A DNA stretch of 35,649 nt from an uncultured Bacteroidia bacterium. Its GTDB lineage: Bacteria; Bacteroidota; Bacteroidia; Bacteroidales; UBA932. Position numbers and translations under genes: made by a program. Positions 15,404 to 25,397 of the stretch are shown here, in pieces (the stretch's first letter is position 1; every line of letters begins with the position of its first letter). The stretch lies in NCBI GenBank assembly GCA_902784785.1, contig CACZWF010000016.1:1-35649 (forward strand). Reading direction: 5' to 3'. Below the pieces are notes generated by a model. The model saw only the letters and a program-made list of their open reading frames with translations, was not told the origin of the DNA and did no database searches.

Positions 15404-16876
15404 CTATTCAACGACAATCAACTGTACCTGCTTGACCTTCAGCCGGGCTGCAAGCCAGCGGCTGATACGGTCTTTCTCTCCCTCCTGCAGCGGGGCGTTG
15501 AGGCGAACAAGCGCGACAACGACATCCTTTTCAGCAAGGACCGGCTGGGGATGGGGTGCGGGGGCGGCCAGCGAATCCACGACGGTGGAATCGGCCGGCG
15601 CCGCCTGAGCGGCGGTTTGAGCGTTTACGTCATGCGAAGCCACGGATTCGAGGGTATAAGCGGATCCACGGGCGAGCGTCAGGCCGACGACGGAAGGGTA
15701 TTGGGCAGACAACTCGTCGGCGATGCTCTGGATGGGCATGTCTTTGGCCTGATAGGCATTCAAGCGGGAACGCAGGTTGACAATGGTATCCCCCAACGCC
15801 CGCTGCTGCTTCTCGCTGGACGCGGTAATGTTCTTGATGATTTCGGACTCAGACATAAACTCGCGGCTTACGGAAGCATCGTCTTTCAAGATCAACTGCG
15901 ACCGGGTAATGCCATATTTCTCGGCGCTCGCATACAAACGCTCCTTGTCGGCCGGGGTCAGCGACTCTCCGGCGAAATACAACTCGATGGTTGCGGGTTT
16001 GGTGGTCATATCCACCTTGTGGTCATAGATGAAACCTTTGCCCAAAGCCTTGTTCTCCTGAACCACCTTGCTCGCGTTGATTTTAAAGTTGCTTTCCTTG
16101 ATGATGTTGAACGCGGAAATCAGACTCGGAACGATGATGATGAGCAGGATGAAAGACACCCAGGCGGGTTTCAGCCGGTATTTTCCGCCGAAAGAATCGG
16201 ATACGGCGGGATATTTGAGGTATTTGACGCCCAGGTAAGTCGCCAGGGCGATGAAGATACTGTTAATAATAAAGAGGTAGAACGCACCGCTGGCGTAGGA
16301 CCAGTTCCAGATGGCAATTCCGTAGCCGACCGTACAGAGGGGCGGCATCAGCGCGGTGGCAATCGCCACGCCGGAAAGCACCGTACCCTTGCCCTTGCGG
16401 GAGTTTTCCAAAATCCCGGCCAGACCGCCGAAGAACGCGATGAGCACATCGTAAATCGTGGGATTGGTGCGGGCCAGCAGCTCCGTCGGGTTCTCCAGGC
16501 TGAGGGGGCTGAGCAGGAAATAGAGGGTGGAGGCCAGGATGCTGATGCCCACCATAATGGCGAGATTTTTCAGCGAATCGACCACCAGGCTGCGATCGAG
16601 GGTGCCCAAGCCGAATCCGAAGCCCAGAATCGGACCCATGACGGGGGAAATGAGCATCGCACCGATGATGACGGGGATGGAGTTGACATTCAAGCCGACG
16701 GAAGCAATCACAATGGCGAAAGCAAGGATGAATACGTTGGCGCCCCGGAAGGGAACGTTCTTGCGAATGGCGGAAGCCGTTTCTTCCAACGCCAAATCAT
16801 CTTTCATGCTAACCAGGTCCCGAAAAAAGCCGAGAATCTTGCTCGGACTAATCACAATGTTGCTTTGTTTCATCAT
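15404..16876 (-). CDS. DUF389 family multi-pass membrane protein
   Basis: 490 residues (start ATG 16876 or the next codon, 16873). Residues ~45-260 carry about six membrane helices, with the family signatures IPVIIGAMLISPVMGPILGF and GVAIATALMPPLCTVGYG. The remaining ~230 residues are soluble (FKINASKVVQENKALGKGF onward) and end with a second conserved-looking region after a low-complexity stretch rich in Ala and Pro. DUF389 proteins have no established function. It is convergent with the phosphorylase gene (3 bases between stops) and divergent from the 5'-nucleotidase gene. Confidence 0.9.
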   Translation of the reverse strand: MMKQSNIVISPSKILGFFRDLVSMKDDLALEETASAIRKNVPFRGANVFILAFAIVIASVGLNVNSIPVIIGAMLISPVMGPILGFGFGLGTLDRSLVVDSLKNLAIMVGISILASTLYFLLSPLSLENPTELLARTNPTIYDVLIAFFGGLAGILENSRKGKGTVLSGVAIATALMPPLCTVGYGIAIWNWSYASGAFYLFIINSIFIALATYLGVKYLKYPAVSDSFGGKYRLKPAWVSFILLIIIVPSLISAFNIIKESNFKINASKVVQENKALGKGFIYDHKVDMTTKPATIELYFAGESLTPADKERLYASAEKYGITRSQLILKDDASVSREFMSESEIIKNITASSEKQQRALGDTIVNLRSRLNAYQAKDMPIQSIADELSAQYPSVVGLTLARGSAYTLESVASHDVNAQTAAQAAPADSTVVDSLAAPAPHPQPVLAEKDVVVALVRLNAPLQEGEKDRISRWLAARLKVKQVQLIVVE

Positions 16877-16890
16877 TCAATATTCAAACA

Positions 16891-16924
16891 TTTGTGCAAA
16901 ATTAATCTTTTTCACGTAAATTTG
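16891..16924. promoter_or_regulatory. Divergent promoter region between DUF389 and 5'-nucleotidase genes
   Basis: Plus strand: TTTG (16891-16894), 22 bases, TAAATTTG (16917-16924), ending 18 bases before the ATG at 16943. Minus strand: TAATTTTG (complement of 16897-16904), 20 bases upstream of the DUF389 start. The two overlap, so they may compete. Confidence 0.55.
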
Positions 16925-16942
16925 CACATTATCGATGATAAG

Positions 16943-18553
16943 ATGAAGCATTTTGCATATACAACAATCGCCACCTTGAGCCTTTTTCTTTTGGCAAATG
17001 CGTGTGCGAAAAATTCAAAACCGATTGTCATTTTGCACGAAAATGACGCGCATTGCGCATTGGACGGCTATGTTGCCTTCGCCGGCCTTCGGGACGCGGT
17101 GGCGGCGGCCGACACCGCTTATGTATTCACGGCTTCTTCCGGGGATTTTTTGCAGGGAGGGGCGATGGGTACGCTCTCGAAAGGGGAGTATCCGGTCGAG
17201 GTCATCCGCCGGGTCGGCTATGACGTGATGATTCCCGGTAACCATGAGTTCGATTTCGGGATGGAACGACTGCTCGCCTTTTGCGGGGCAACCGAAGCGG
17301 ACGACAAAGCGCGGAAGGGCCATTGCGTGGATTGCCCGGTGATTTGCGCTAACCTGGTGCAACTCGACACGACAGGGAGCAGAGGGCCGGAGCGTATTTT
17401 CCCCGCCTGGAAAATCAGCAAAGCCGGCAATAAGCGCATCGGCTGGATTGGCATGACCACTCCGCAGGCCGTTTTCTCGGAGGCCGACTCTTTTTGGGAT
17501 GAGCAAGGCCGGCATCGTTACGACCTCGAAGAAACCCGTCTGGCGGAAATCCTGCAGCAAAGTATCGATGAAGTACGCGCGCAAGGAGCGGATTATATCA
17601 TTCTGCTTTCGCACCTGGGCGACCGTCCCGGCAAAGACACCCCGGTCAACTGCCGGACGGTGGTAAAAGCCACGCACGGCGTCGATGTCGTGCTGGACGG
17701 GCACAATCACGACCTGATTCCCGGCGACACCCTTTATGACGCCAACGGGAATGCCGTCCTGCTGGTGCAGTGCGGCAGCAAATTCAGCCATATCGGGAAA
17801 CTCGTCATCCATCCCGACGGAAAAATGACCCATGAAACCCTTCGCGTAAAAGACATCCCTTACCGCAGCGAGAAAGTGCAGGCGACTTTGGATAGCATCA
17901 AGGTTTTGACGGACGACCTGTTGAACCGGGTTATCGGGAAGAGCGCCTTCAGCCTGCTCGCTGATGACGGACACGGAAAACGTCTGGTCCGCAACCAGGA
18001 AACCAATCTGGGGGATTTCGTGACCGACGCACTGCGCCAAGCCAGCGGGGCGGACATCGCATTGATCAACGGCGGCAACCTGCGGGAGACTCTTCCGGCC
18101 GGAACCCTGACCTATCACGACTTGTTCGACACCCTGCCCTACCACAATGTCCTCTGTGTCATTTCCGCCTCCGGGCACCAAATCCGTCAAGTTCTCGGAA
18201 ACGGCCTCCAGCTCTATCCCGTGGAAAGCGGCGGTTTCATGCAAGTCTCCGGACTCCGCTATACCATTGCCCGTCCTGCCCAAGAGCAGCCGTATCACAT
18301 CGCGTCCGTGGAGGTGCTCGATGCCGACGGACAATACCGGCCCTTGGATGAAAAACGCCACTATAGCGTTGCCATCAACGACTATATCCTGAACGGCGGG
18401 GATGGCAATACGGCCCTGTGCGACTGTCCGGTTCTCAAGCGCCTCTCCCCTCCGGATACGCGCATCGTATCACTGTTTTTGGAAAAAGACTGTAAAGGCG
18501 TGGTTCCGGCTCGTTATGCCCATCCGCAGGGACGCATCCTTATAAAAGACTGA
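16943..18553 (+). CDS. 5'-nucleotidase/UshA-type metallophosphoesterase, probable lipoprotein
   Basis: 536 residues from ATG 16943. The frame stays open far upstream, but the promoter and signal sequence fix the start. The signal (MKHFAYTTIATLSLFLLANAC) ends at Cys21, a slightly irregular lipobox. Metallophosphoesterase motifs: Asp35/His37 in LHENDAHC, Asp68 in SSGDFLQGG, Asn100/His101 in IPGNHEFDFG, ILLSHLGD and VVLDGHNHD. The C-terminal nucleotide-binding domain follows (ETNLGDFVTDALRQ, LINGGNLRETLPAG, SASGHQIRQVLGNG). It should release nucleosides or phosphate outside the cytoplasm. rnhB follows after 9 bases. Confidence 0.92.
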   Translation: MKHFAYTTIATLSLFLLANACAKNSKPIVILHENDAHCALDGYVAFAGLRDAVAAADTAYVFTASSGDFLQGGAMGTLSKGEYPVEVIRRVGYDVMIPGNHEFDFGMERLLAFCGATEADDKARKGHCVDCPVICANLVQLDTTGSRGPERIFPAWKISKAGNKRIGWIGMTTPQAVFSEADSFWDEQGRHRYDLEETRLAEILQQSIDEVRAQGADYIILLSHLGDRPGKDTPVNCRTVVKATHGVDVVLDGHNHDLIPGDTLYDANGNAVLLVQCGSKFSHIGKLVIHPDGKMTHETLRVKDIPYRSEKVQATLDSIKVLTDDLLNRVIGKSAFSLLADDGHGKRLVRNQETNLGDFVTDALRQASGADIALINGGNLRETLPAGTLTYHDLFDTLPYHNVLCVISASGHQIRQVLGNGLQLYPVESGGFMQVSGLRYTIARPAQEQPYHIASVEVLDADGQYRPLDEKRHYSVAINDYILNGGDGNTALCDCPVLKRLSPPDTRIVSLFLEKDCKGVVPARYAHPQGRILIKD

Positions 18554-18562
18554 CGTGTTCAG

Positions 18563-19180
18563 ATGCCCCCCAAAAACATCACACTGCCCCCTTATATGGA
18601 AGCCGGCCGGATAGAGGCCGGGCTGGACGAGGCCGGACGTGGACCGCTTGTGGGTCCGGTATATGCTGCCGCCGTCATCCTTCCGCCGGACTTTCATCAT
18701 CCGTTGCTGAACGACTCCAAGCAGATGAAACGCAAAGACCGGGAGCTGTTACGGGAGGTGATTGAAAAAGAAGCCGTCGCCTGGGCGGTCGAGGCTGTCA
18801 GCGCCGAGGAAATCGACCAATTGAATATCCTGCGAGCCTCCATTACCGGCATGCAGCGCGCCGTGCGTCGCCTGAGCGTCCGTCCCGAATTTCTATTGGT
18901 GGACGGCAACCGATTCTATCCCATGGAAGAAAAAATCCCCTATACCTGCGTCGTCAAGGGAGACGGAAAATATGCCAGCATCGCTGCGGCCAGCGTACTC
19001 GCCAAGACCTGGCGGGACGAATACATGACGCAACTGGCGAAGGAATACCCCCAATACGGCTGGGAAAAGAATATGGGCTACCCCACTCCCGACCATATCG
19101 CCGCCATTCTCGAGTTCGGATTCACGCCTCACCACCGCAAATCCTTCCACCTCAAGCAGCTCGAGCCGACGTTGTTTTAA
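18563..19180 (+). CDS. rnhB: Ribonuclease HII
   Basis: 205 residues, usual size. It removes RNA from RNA-DNA hybrids, including single ribonucleotides. The active-site motif is GLDEAGRGPLVGPVYAAAV (Asp22, Glu23), followed by LNDSKQMKRKDR, FLLVDGNRFYP and the block KGDGKYASIAAASVLAKTWRDEYM in two parts. Co-directional with the nucleotidase gene (9-base gap) and convergent with the next gene, whose stop codon overlaps its own at 19177-19180. Confidence 0.97.
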   Translation: MPPKNITLPPYMEAGRIEAGLDEAGRGPLVGPVYAAAVILPPDFHHPLLNDSKQMKRKDRELLREVIEKEAVAWAVEAVSAEEIDQLNILRASITGMQRAVRRLSVRPEFLLVDGNRFYPMEEKIPYTCVVKGDGKYASIAAASVLAKTWRDEYMTQLAKEYPQYGWEKNMGYPTPDHIAAILEFGFTPHHRKSFHLKQLEPTLF

Positions 19181-19659
19181 GCGTCCTCTTTCTCTCCGAG
19201 TTTGTATTCAAGGTGCATCGTAAGGCGGACGATGTCTTTGCGTAGGCCTTCCAACTCGAAGGCACCGAAAGCCTGGGTAACGACGATATCGTCTTCGAAC
19301 ATACGGGTAAAGCGGGAAACGAGGGAACGACGGCGGAAAACGGCCCCGTCCTCGGATTCGCGAAGCAACTTGTAGCCCTTGTCTTCAAAAACGGTGACGA
19401 TTTCATCACGACGCTCCGCCCAACTGCCGTTAATCATCGCCATCCGGCGCTGAAAACCGACATAGGGATAGATGAAGGCGATGGCCGCCAGCATAATCAC
19501 GATTTTCCAGACGGACTGCATGCCGTCCTCGAACATCTTGTTCACATCCCACTCGACCATTCCCAAGCGGGAAAGGATGAAGAGCACCAGCACCAGAAAG
19601 CAGCCGAGATAGATAAAATATTTGATGGAACGAATGGCGTATTTCAGAATCTTGTTCAT
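19177..19659 (-). CDS. Small membrane protein of unknown function
   Basis: 160 residues from ATG 19659 (an upstream TTG in frame is less likely). Two hydrophobic segments (about 14-33 and 48-66) are followed by a ~95-residue soluble part (RRDEIVTVFEDKGYKLLRE, RRSLVSRFTRMFEDDIVV, LRKDIVRLTMHLEYKLG). No family recognised. It follows ettA by 30 bases on the same strand and is likely co-transcribed with it. Confidence 0.75.
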   Translation of the reverse strand: MNKILKYAIRSIKYFIYLGCFLVLVLFILSRLGMVEWDVNKMFEDGMQSVWKIVIMLAAIAFIYPYVGFQRRMAMINGSWAERRDEIVTVFEDKGYKLLRESEDGAVFRRRSLVSRFTRMFEDDIVVTQAFGAFELEGLRKDIVRLTMHLEYKLGEKEDA

Positions 19660-19689
19660 TGGCAAAACAATTAAAAGCCTCGGACGAAG

Positions 19690-21366
19690 CTAAACGAGTT
19701 TTTTGTATTTGAAACGCTTGGGAGTGGCATCCGCACCCAGACGCATCTTCTTGTTCACTTCATATTCGGAGTAGGAACCCTCGAAGAAATAGACCTGTGA
19801 ATCTCCCTCGAAAGCGAGAATGTGCGTGCAAATGCGGTCGAGGAACCAACGGTCGTGGGAAATGACGACGGCACAACCCGCGAAACGCTCCAAACCTTCT
19901 TCCAGGGCCCGGATGGTGTTGACATCCACATCATTGGTCGGCTCGTCGAGCAGGAGGACATTGCCCTCGTCCTTCAGGGTCAAAGCCAGATGCAGGCGGT
20001 TACGCTCACCGCCGGAAAGAATGCCGCAGAGTTTTTCCTGATCCGCGCCGGAGAAATTGAAACGCGACACATAGGCGCGGGCGTTGATTTCCCGGTTGCC
20101 CAGCCGGACAAATTCGGAATTGTCCGCAATCGTCTCATACACGGTCTTGTCGGGATCGATGCTCTTGTGCTGCTGGTCCACATACGCGATTTTGACCGTC
20201 GGACCGATGTCGATGGAGCCGGTATCGGGTTTTTCCAGGCCCATGATTAGGCGGAACAGCGTGGTTTTACCCGCGCCGTTCGGGCCGATAACGCCCACGA
20301 TGCCTGCCGGCGGAAGCACGAAGGACAGGTTCTCATAGAGCAGTTTGTCCCCGTAACTCTTGGACACCCCGCTGAAGGAGATGACCTTGTCGCCCAGACG
20401 GGGGCCGTTGGGAATATAGATTTCCAAGTTCTGTTCTTTCTGCAGCGAGTCCTCGTTGGCCAGTTTCTCGTACGCACCCAAACGGGCTTTGCTCTTGGCC
20501 TGACGGGCCTTGGGGGCCATCCGCACCCATTCCAACTCGCGTTCGAGGGTCTTGCGGCGCTTGCTCTCCTGCTTCTCCTCCATCGCCAGGCGTTTGGTCT
20601 TCTGGTCGAGCCAGGAGGAATAATTTCCTTTCCAGGGAATCCCCTCTCCCCGGTCCAGTTCCAGAATCCAGCCGGCCACATTGTCGAGGAAATAACGGTC
20701 GTGGGTGACGGCGATGACCGTACCCTTGTATTGCTGCAGATGGGCCTCCAGCCACTGCACGCTCTCGGTGTCGAGGTGGTTGGTCGGCTCATCGAGCAAG
20801 AGCACGTCCGGCTGACGGAGCAACAGACGGCACAGGGCCACGCGGCGACGCTCTCCCCCGCTCAAGGTCGAAACCTTCGCATCGGAAGGCGGACACTGCA
20901 AGGCGTCCATCGCACGCTCCAGTTTGGCGTCGATTTCCCAGCCGTCGCAATGCTCGATTTTCTCGGTAAGTTCGCCCTGCCGCTCGATCAACGCGTTCAT
21001 TTCGTCGTCGGACATGGGTTCGCAGAACTTCAGGTTCACTTCCTCGTACTCTTTCAACAGGTCCATCACCTCCTGGACTCCTTCCTGCACGACCTCCAGA
21101 ACCGTCTTGTCCGGGTCCATCTGCGGCTCCTGTTCCAGGTAACCGACGCTGTAACCGGGCGCCCAGACCACTTCGCCCTGATAGGATTTCTCCACCCCCG
21201 CGATGATTTTCATCAGCGTGGATTTACCCGATCCGTTCAGACCGATGATACCGATTTTGGCACCGTAGAAGAAAGACAAGTAGATATCCTTAAGGATGAC
21301 TTTGTTGTTGTGGGGAAGAATTTTTCCCACCCCGTTCATCGAGAAAATGATTTTTTCGTCTGCCAT
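19690..21366 (-). CDS. ettA: ABC-F ATPase, energy-dependent translational throttle EttA
   Basis: 558 residues from ATG 21366 (MADEKIIFSMNGVGK); a longer frame to 21396 runs into promoter sequence. Two ATP-binding cassettes without membrane domains: Walker A IGLNGSGKST (about 41-50) with LSGGERRRVALCRLL and LLLDEPTNHLD, and a second GPNGAGKTTLF with LSGGERNRLHLAL and LLLDEPTNDVD. The linker between them has the Arg/Lys-rich coiled region (ESKRRKTLERELEWVRM) of ABC-F proteins. Its length and architecture fit EttA, which binds the ribosomal E site and gates the first elongation step according to ATP/ADP. A -7 box lies at 21394-21401. Confidence 0.94.
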   Translation of the reverse strand: MADEKIIFSMNGVGKILPHNNKVILKDIYLSFFYGAKIGIIGLNGSGKSTLMKIIAGVEKSYQGEVVWAPGYSVGYLEQEPQMDPDKTVLEVVQEGVQEVMDLLKEYEEVNLKFCEPMSDDEMNALIERQGELTEKIEHCDGWEIDAKLERAMDALQCPPSDAKVSTLSGGERRRVALCRLLLRQPDVLLLDEPTNHLDTESVQWLEAHLQQYKGTVIAVTHDRYFLDNVAGWILELDRGEGIPWKGNYSSWLDQKTKRLAMEEKQESKRRKTLERELEWVRMAPKARQAKSKARLGAYEKLANEDSLQKEQNLEIYIPNGPRLGDKVISFSGVSKSYGDKLLYENLSFVLPPAGIVGVIGPNGAGKTTLFRLIMGLEKPDTGSIDIGPTVKIAYVDQQHKSIDPDKTVYETIADNSEFVRLGNREINARAYVSRFNFSGADQEKLCGILSGGERNRLHLALTLKDEGNVLLLDEPTNDVDVNTIRALEEGLERFAGCAVVISHDRWFLDRICTHILAFEGDSQVYFFEGSYSEYEVNKKMRLGADATPKRFKYKKLV

Positions 21367-21393
21367 AAAACTTAAATTGACCGATAAGATTGA

Positions 21394-21401
21394 CAAAGAT
21401 A
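21394..21401 (-). promoter_or_regulatory. -7 box of ettA
   Basis: TATCTTTG on the minus strand, 27 bases upstream of the ettA ATG and just after the stop of the AraC-type gene; no clear -33 TTTG at standard distance. Confidence 0.45.
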
Positions 21402-21405
21402 AAAA

Positions 21406-22479
21406 TTATTTGCCTTTTGAACGCACAAAATCGCACCACTCTTTGGGGCTTTCCCCGGTTTCAAAGTGGAAAGCAACATCGAAGGTCGCCTTGGTCTTGA
21501 AGCCGGACATCATGAACAACTGCGTAACCTTCAAATTGTGGTTGGCCTTAAAAAGGGTTTGGGCGTGTCGCACCCGGTAGCGATTGACAAAACGGGGAAA
21601 GTTGAGATGCGCATAGTGTTTGATCGCTTTTCCCAGATAGACTTTGTTGGTAAACAAGGCACGGGACACCTCTCCCACGGTCAAATCCGGATCCAGAAAT
21701 GGCTTTTCTTTTTCAAAATAGTAGCACAGGCGTTGATAAATGCCCTGGCCGCAACTGTCGTTCTCCATACCCAAAAGGATTTCCACCCCAAAATTCTTGA
21801 GGATTTCCCGGCTCAAGGTTTCCATCGAAATCGGGTGAAAGACCTGGCCGCGACCCAGGCAGCAGGCCCAGACCAGAAAGGACACGTGCATTACAAAGGC
21901 CACCAATGCAGCCATCCCCACATCCTCCCAACCCAGATACCAGGCCAGCAGCGCCAGCGCATAAAGGGCGATGGCCACCAGCTTGAAAACTTGCGTTTCC
22001 ACCATAACGGACACTTGCGTCAGCCGGACATCGGCCGTTTTGTGGATAAAAAACCAGGCGGCAAAACCATACTCGACGACAGATGAAAGCAGCAGAAAAG
22101 AGAACGCCAGCACCACCATCGCATCCGTCTTTGACGTAAAATCAACAATCGGGAACGCAACTAGGGCCAGCAGGGTCAGCAGAAAAATCGGCGGGGAGTG
22201 TTGGACATAGTCGGGACGCAAGATGAGGACGAGCAATCCAACCAACAGAAGGGCCGTCAAAAACGCCACACGCGAATAGGTCGCCGTCAGCAAAAGAACG
22301 GATTGGATAATGGCGGCCAACATCACGACCATCTTCAACACCGGAAACCAAAGATGGGTGGCTGAAGCCCCCTCCAACCGAATCAGCAAATACACCAGCA
22401 TAACAAAAACCACAACGGAGAACAGCAGACACAAGACTCGCTCCGAGGTTAAAATCAACAAAATACCGTCCGTTTCCAT
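21406..22479 (-). CDS. Seven-helix membrane protein with AraC-type DNA-binding domain
   Basis: 357 residues from ATG 22479. The frame continues upstream to 22827, but that part runs antisense-like through the leuS end and the terminator, so it is not coding. About seven hydrophobic helices (12-33, 44-66, 69-87, 97-115, 120-142, 163-183, 187-207) precede an AraC/XylS helix-turn-helix domain (about 263-353: LTVGEVSRALFTNKVYLGKA, NFPRFVNRYRVRHAQTLF, KVTQLFMMSGFKTKATFDVA). This makes it a one-component, membrane-anchored regulator. Its ligand and targets are unknown. A hairpin with a U-tract sits right before its start. Confidence 0.87.
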   Translation of the reverse strand: METDGILLILTSERVLCLLFSVVVFVMLVYLLIRLEGASATHLWFPVLKMVVMLAAIIQSVLLLTATYSRVAFLTALLLVGLLVLILRPDYVQHSPPIFLLTLLALVAFPIVDFTSKTDAMVVLAFSFLLLSSVVEYGFAAWFFIHKTADVRLTQVSVMVETQVFKLVAIALYALALLAWYLGWEDVGMAALVAFVMHVSFLVWACCLGRGQVFHPISMETLSREILKNFGVEILLGMENDSCGQGIYQRLCYYFEKEKPFLDPDLTVGEVSRALFTNKVYLGKAIKHYAHLNFPRFVNRYRVRHAQTLFKANHNLKVTQLFMMSGFKTKATFDVAFHFETGESPKEWCDFVRSKGK

Positions 22480-22500
22480 AAGCCGTTTTTGGCAAAAATA

Positions 22501-22537
22501 GAAAAGAAGAAGGTCGCCAGAAAAACTTTGACGACCC
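22501..22537 (-). terminator. Terminator/attenuator between leuS and the AraC-type gene
   Basis: On the minus strand GGGTCGTC (22530-22537) and GGCGACCT (22511-22518) form an 8-bp stem with two G-U pairs around an 11-base loop, followed by a T-rich run (complement of 22501-22510 and beyond). It can end leuS transcription. Because it lies 22 bases before the AraC-type start, it can also limit expression of that gene. Confidence 0.65.
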
Positions 22538-22567
22538 TCTTGCAAAACATTTTGATTTTTTTGTCGA

Positions 22568-22614
22568 TTTTTCTTTTTCTTGACCTTTTTTCCGAATTTG
22601 TTGTGAATTTGCAA
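22568..22614. repeat. Two-part repeated motif, copy 2
   Basis: TTTTTCTTTTTCTTGAC (22568-22584), 17 bases, then TGTGAATTTGCAA (22602-22614), both identical to the blocks at 7455-7489 but further apart. In both places a hairpin with a U-tract and then a minus-strand gene start follow. The rest of the 161-base gap (22480-22640) holds only the terminator at 22501-22537. Confidence 0.6.
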
Positions 22615-22640
22615 CTTTTTTGCGGAGGGGTAAAAGATTT

Positions 22641-25394
22641 TTAACGGACAACAATGTTGACGATTTTGCCCGGAACGACGATTACTTTGACAATCTGTCC
22701 CTCTCCGACATACTTGGCGGTCTGGTCCATCGCACGGACCTGGGCCTCCACTTCGGCGGGAGCAAGCGACTTGGCCATCTCCAGGGTAAAACGCGTTTTT
22801 CCGTTGAAAGAGATGGCATAGGTGCAATTGTCTTCCCGGGTGTATTCGGCCACATATTCGGGGAAAGAAGCAAAACTGATGCTCTCTTCGTGTCCCAAAG
22901 CGTGGTACAACTCTTCGGCGATGTGCGGGGCGAACGGGGAAAGCACGATGATGAGCGGCTCCAGAATGGCGCGGCAGTGGCAGTCACCAAGTTCGTTCAC
23001 GGCAATCATAAACGCACTCACCGTCGTATTGTAGGAGAAGTTCTCGATGTCCTCGCGGGCTTTGCCGATCAGTTTGTGCAGGCTCTTCAGTTGGGCCGGG
23101 GTCGGCTTCTCGTCCGTCACGACAAAATTGTCACGGTCGTAGAACATACGCCACAGGCGTTTGAGGAAGCGGCTGATGCCGTCGATACCTTTGGTGTCCC
23201 ACGGCTTGCTCTGCTCGATGGGGCCGAGGAACATCTCGTATAGACGAAGGGTATCGGCACCGTAGGTGTCGCAGATCATATCGGGATTGACGACATTGTA
23301 CATGGATTTGCTCATCTTTTCTACGCCGTAGCCGCAGACATACTCCCCGTCTTCGAGGATAAATTCGGCATTGGCATAGTCCGGACGCCAGGCACGGAAG
23401 GCCTCCAGATCCAATTTGTCATTGTGTACAATATTCACGTCCACGTGCAATTCGGTCGTATCGTACTGGTCTTTCAAGCCCAGGGAAACGAAGGTATTGG
23501 TCCCTTTGATGCGATAGACGAAATTGCTGCGGCCTTGGATCATACCCTGGTTGATGAGCTTCTTGAAAGGCTCTTTCTCGCAGATATAGCCCAAATCGTA
23601 GAGGAACTTGTTCCAGAAGCGGGAATAAATCAAGTGGCCGGTCGCGTGCTCGGTGCCGCCCACATACAAGTCCACATTGCGCCAGTAGTTGTTGGCCTCC
23701 GGGCTGACGAGGGCCTGGTCGTTGTGCGGGTCCATATAGCGGAGATAATAGGCGCTGGAGCCGGCAAAACCGGGCATCGTGTTCTTCTCGAGGGGACATC
23801 CGTCAATCTCCCAACCTTCGGCGCGGGCCAACGGGGGCTCGCCGGTTTCCGTGGGTTTGTAGTTGTTGCCGATAGAAGGCAATTCCAACGGCAGGGCATC
23901 CTCGGACATCGGCGTGGCGACGCCGTCCTTGAAATAGATGGGGAACGGTTCGCCCCAGTAACGCTGCCGCGAGAAGATGGCATCCCGCAGACGGTAGTTG
24001 ATTTTGCGCTTGCCAATCCCGTGCGCCTCCACATAGTCGATGGCGGCGGGAATCGCCTCTTTGACCGTCAAGCCGTTGAGGAAACCGCTGTTGCACATAA
24101 TGCCTTCCTTGGCGTCGAAACTCTGCTCGCTCACATCGCAACCCTCGATCAAGGGGATGATGGGCAAGTTGAAGTGTTTGGCGAATGCATAGTCGCGGCT
24201 GTCGTGCGCCGGCACGGCCATAATCGCGCCCGTGCCATAGCCGGAGAGGACATATTCGGAAATCCACACGGGAACCTTGACGCCCGTCAGCGGATTGATG
24301 GCATAAGAACCGGAGAACACGCCGGTCACCTTGTGCGTCTGGGAAATGCGCTCGCGTTCGGTCTTTTTCTTGACCTGGTCGAGGTACTCGGCCACGGCGC
24401 CGGCCTGTTCGGCCGTCGTAAGTTTGGCCACCCATTCGCTCTCGGGAGCCAGCACCATGAAGGTCACGCCGAAAACGGTGTCGGCCCGCGTGGTGAAAAT
24501 GGTCATATCGTAGGCCTGGTCGCCATTGAGGGCTTTGAAGACCATTTCGGCGCCCTGGCTGCGACCAATCCAGTTGCGCTGCATGTCTTTGAGCGAATCG
24601 GTCCACTCCAAGGCCTCCAGGTCATCGAGCAGACGGGCCGTGCCACGGTAGGCGCTGCGTGGGTTACATTGGAGCGTGACGGCAAGTTCCCCCCGCTCGG
24701 AAACACCTTCTTTCACCTCGTCGTTGGCGAGCACCGTACCCAGGGCCGGACACCAGTTGACGGTGGTCTCTCCCTGATAGGCGATGCGGTAGTTCATCAG
24801 CACTTCCGCCTTTTTCTTGGCGTCGTAAGCCAGCCACTCCGAGGCACTGAAATCCAAATCCTGCGTACCGGCGGCATCCGCTCCCCGGCTGCCGTCCTTG
24901 GCGAAAATCGCCTCCAGTTCAGAGATGGGACGGGCTTGGTCCAGGCTGCGGTCATACCAACTGGCGAACATTTTCAGGAAAGCCCACTGCGTCCATTTGT
25001 AATAAGCCGGATCGCAGGTACGGACCTCGCGGGACCAGTCGAAACTAAAGCCGATGCGGTCCATCTGGCTGCGATAGCGGTCGATGTTTTTCCGAGTGGT
25101 CTCCGCCGGATGCTGTCCGGTCTGGATGGCATATTGTTCGGCGGGAAGTCCGAATGCGTCATATCCCATCGGATGCAGTACGTTGAATCCGCACAAGCGT
25201 TTGTAGCGCGCAAAGATATCGCTGGCGATATATCCCAGCGGATGCCCTACGTGCAATCCCGCCCCGGAGGGATACGGAAACATATCGAGGACATAATACT
25301 TCGGCTTGGAAGAGTCGTTATCCGCCTGAAACGTCTTGTTGCGGCTCCACCAGTCTTGCCACTTCTTCTCAATTTCTTTGAAATTGTACTCCAT
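22641..25394 (-). CDS. leuS: Leucyl-tRNA synthetase
   Basis: 917 residues. It charges tRNA-Leu and edits mischarged products. The HIGH-type motif is HVGH at residues 48-51 ([15 protein letters not shown]). The CP1 editing domain has [18 protein letters not shown] and [17 protein letters not shown]. The KMSKS motif is intact at 693-697 ([17 protein letters not shown]). The anticodon-binding and C-terminal domains are complete, ending in a short strand [15 protein letters not shown]. It starts 3 bases after the stop of the M28/TonB gene, so it is the distal gene of a long operon. Confidence 0.98.
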   Translation of the reverse strand: MEYNFKEIEKKWQDWWSRNKTFQADNDSSKPKYYVLDMFPYPSGAGLHVGHPLGYIASDIFARYKRLCGFNVLHPMGYDAFGLPAEQYAIQTGQHPAETTRKNIDRYRSQMDRIGFSFDWSREVRTCDPAYYKWTQWAFLKMFASWYDRSLDQARPISELEAIFAKDGSRGADAAGTQDLDFSASEWLAYDAKKKAEVLMNYRIAYQGETTVNWCPALGTVLANDEVKEGVSERGELAVTLQCNPRSAYRGTARLLDDLEALEWTDSLKDMQRNWIGRSQGAEMVFKALNGDQAYDMTIFTTRADTVFGVTFMVLAPESEWVAKLTTAEQAGAVAEYLDQVKKKTERERISQTHKVTGVFSGSYAINPLTGVKVPVWISEYVLSGYGTGAIMAVPAHDSRDYAFAKHFNLPIIPLIEGCDVSEQSFDAKEGIMCNSGFLNGLTVKEAIPAAIDYVEAHGIGKRKINYRLRDAIFSRQRYWGEPFPIYFKDGVATPMSEDALPLELPSIGNNYKPTETGEPPLARAEGWEIDGCPLEKNTMPGFAGSSAYYLRYMDPHNDQALVSPEANNYWRNVDLYVGGTEHATGHLIYSRFWNKFLYDLGYICEKEPFKKLINQGMIQGRSNFVYRIKGTNTFVSLGLKDQYDTTELHVDVNIVHNDKLDLEAFRAWRPDYANAEFILEDGEYVCGYGVEKMSKSMYNVVNPDMICDTYGADTLRLYEMFLGPIEQSKPWDTKGIDGISRFLKRLWRMFYDRDNFVVTDEKPTPAQLKSLHKLIGKAREDIENFSYNTTVSAFMIAVNELGDCHCRAILEPLIIVLSPFAPHIAEELYHALGHEESISFASFPEYVAEYTREDNCTYAISFNGKTRFTLEMAKSLAPAEVEAQVRAMDQTAKYVGEGQIVKVIVVPGKIVNIVVR

Positions 25395-25397
25395 ACT

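Noticed and set aside
15551..16942. Long upstream extension of the 5'-nucleotidase frame on the plus strand
   Set aside because: It lies opposite the DUF389 gene, has an Asp/Gly-rich shadow composition, and the promoter plus signal peptide place the true start at 16943.
22480..22827. N-terminal extension of the AraC-type protein by 116 residues
   Set aside because: It would run through the leuS 3' end, the repeated motif and a terminator; the translation is Lys/Arg/Cys-rich and lacks structure, while ATG 22479 starts a clean membrane segment.
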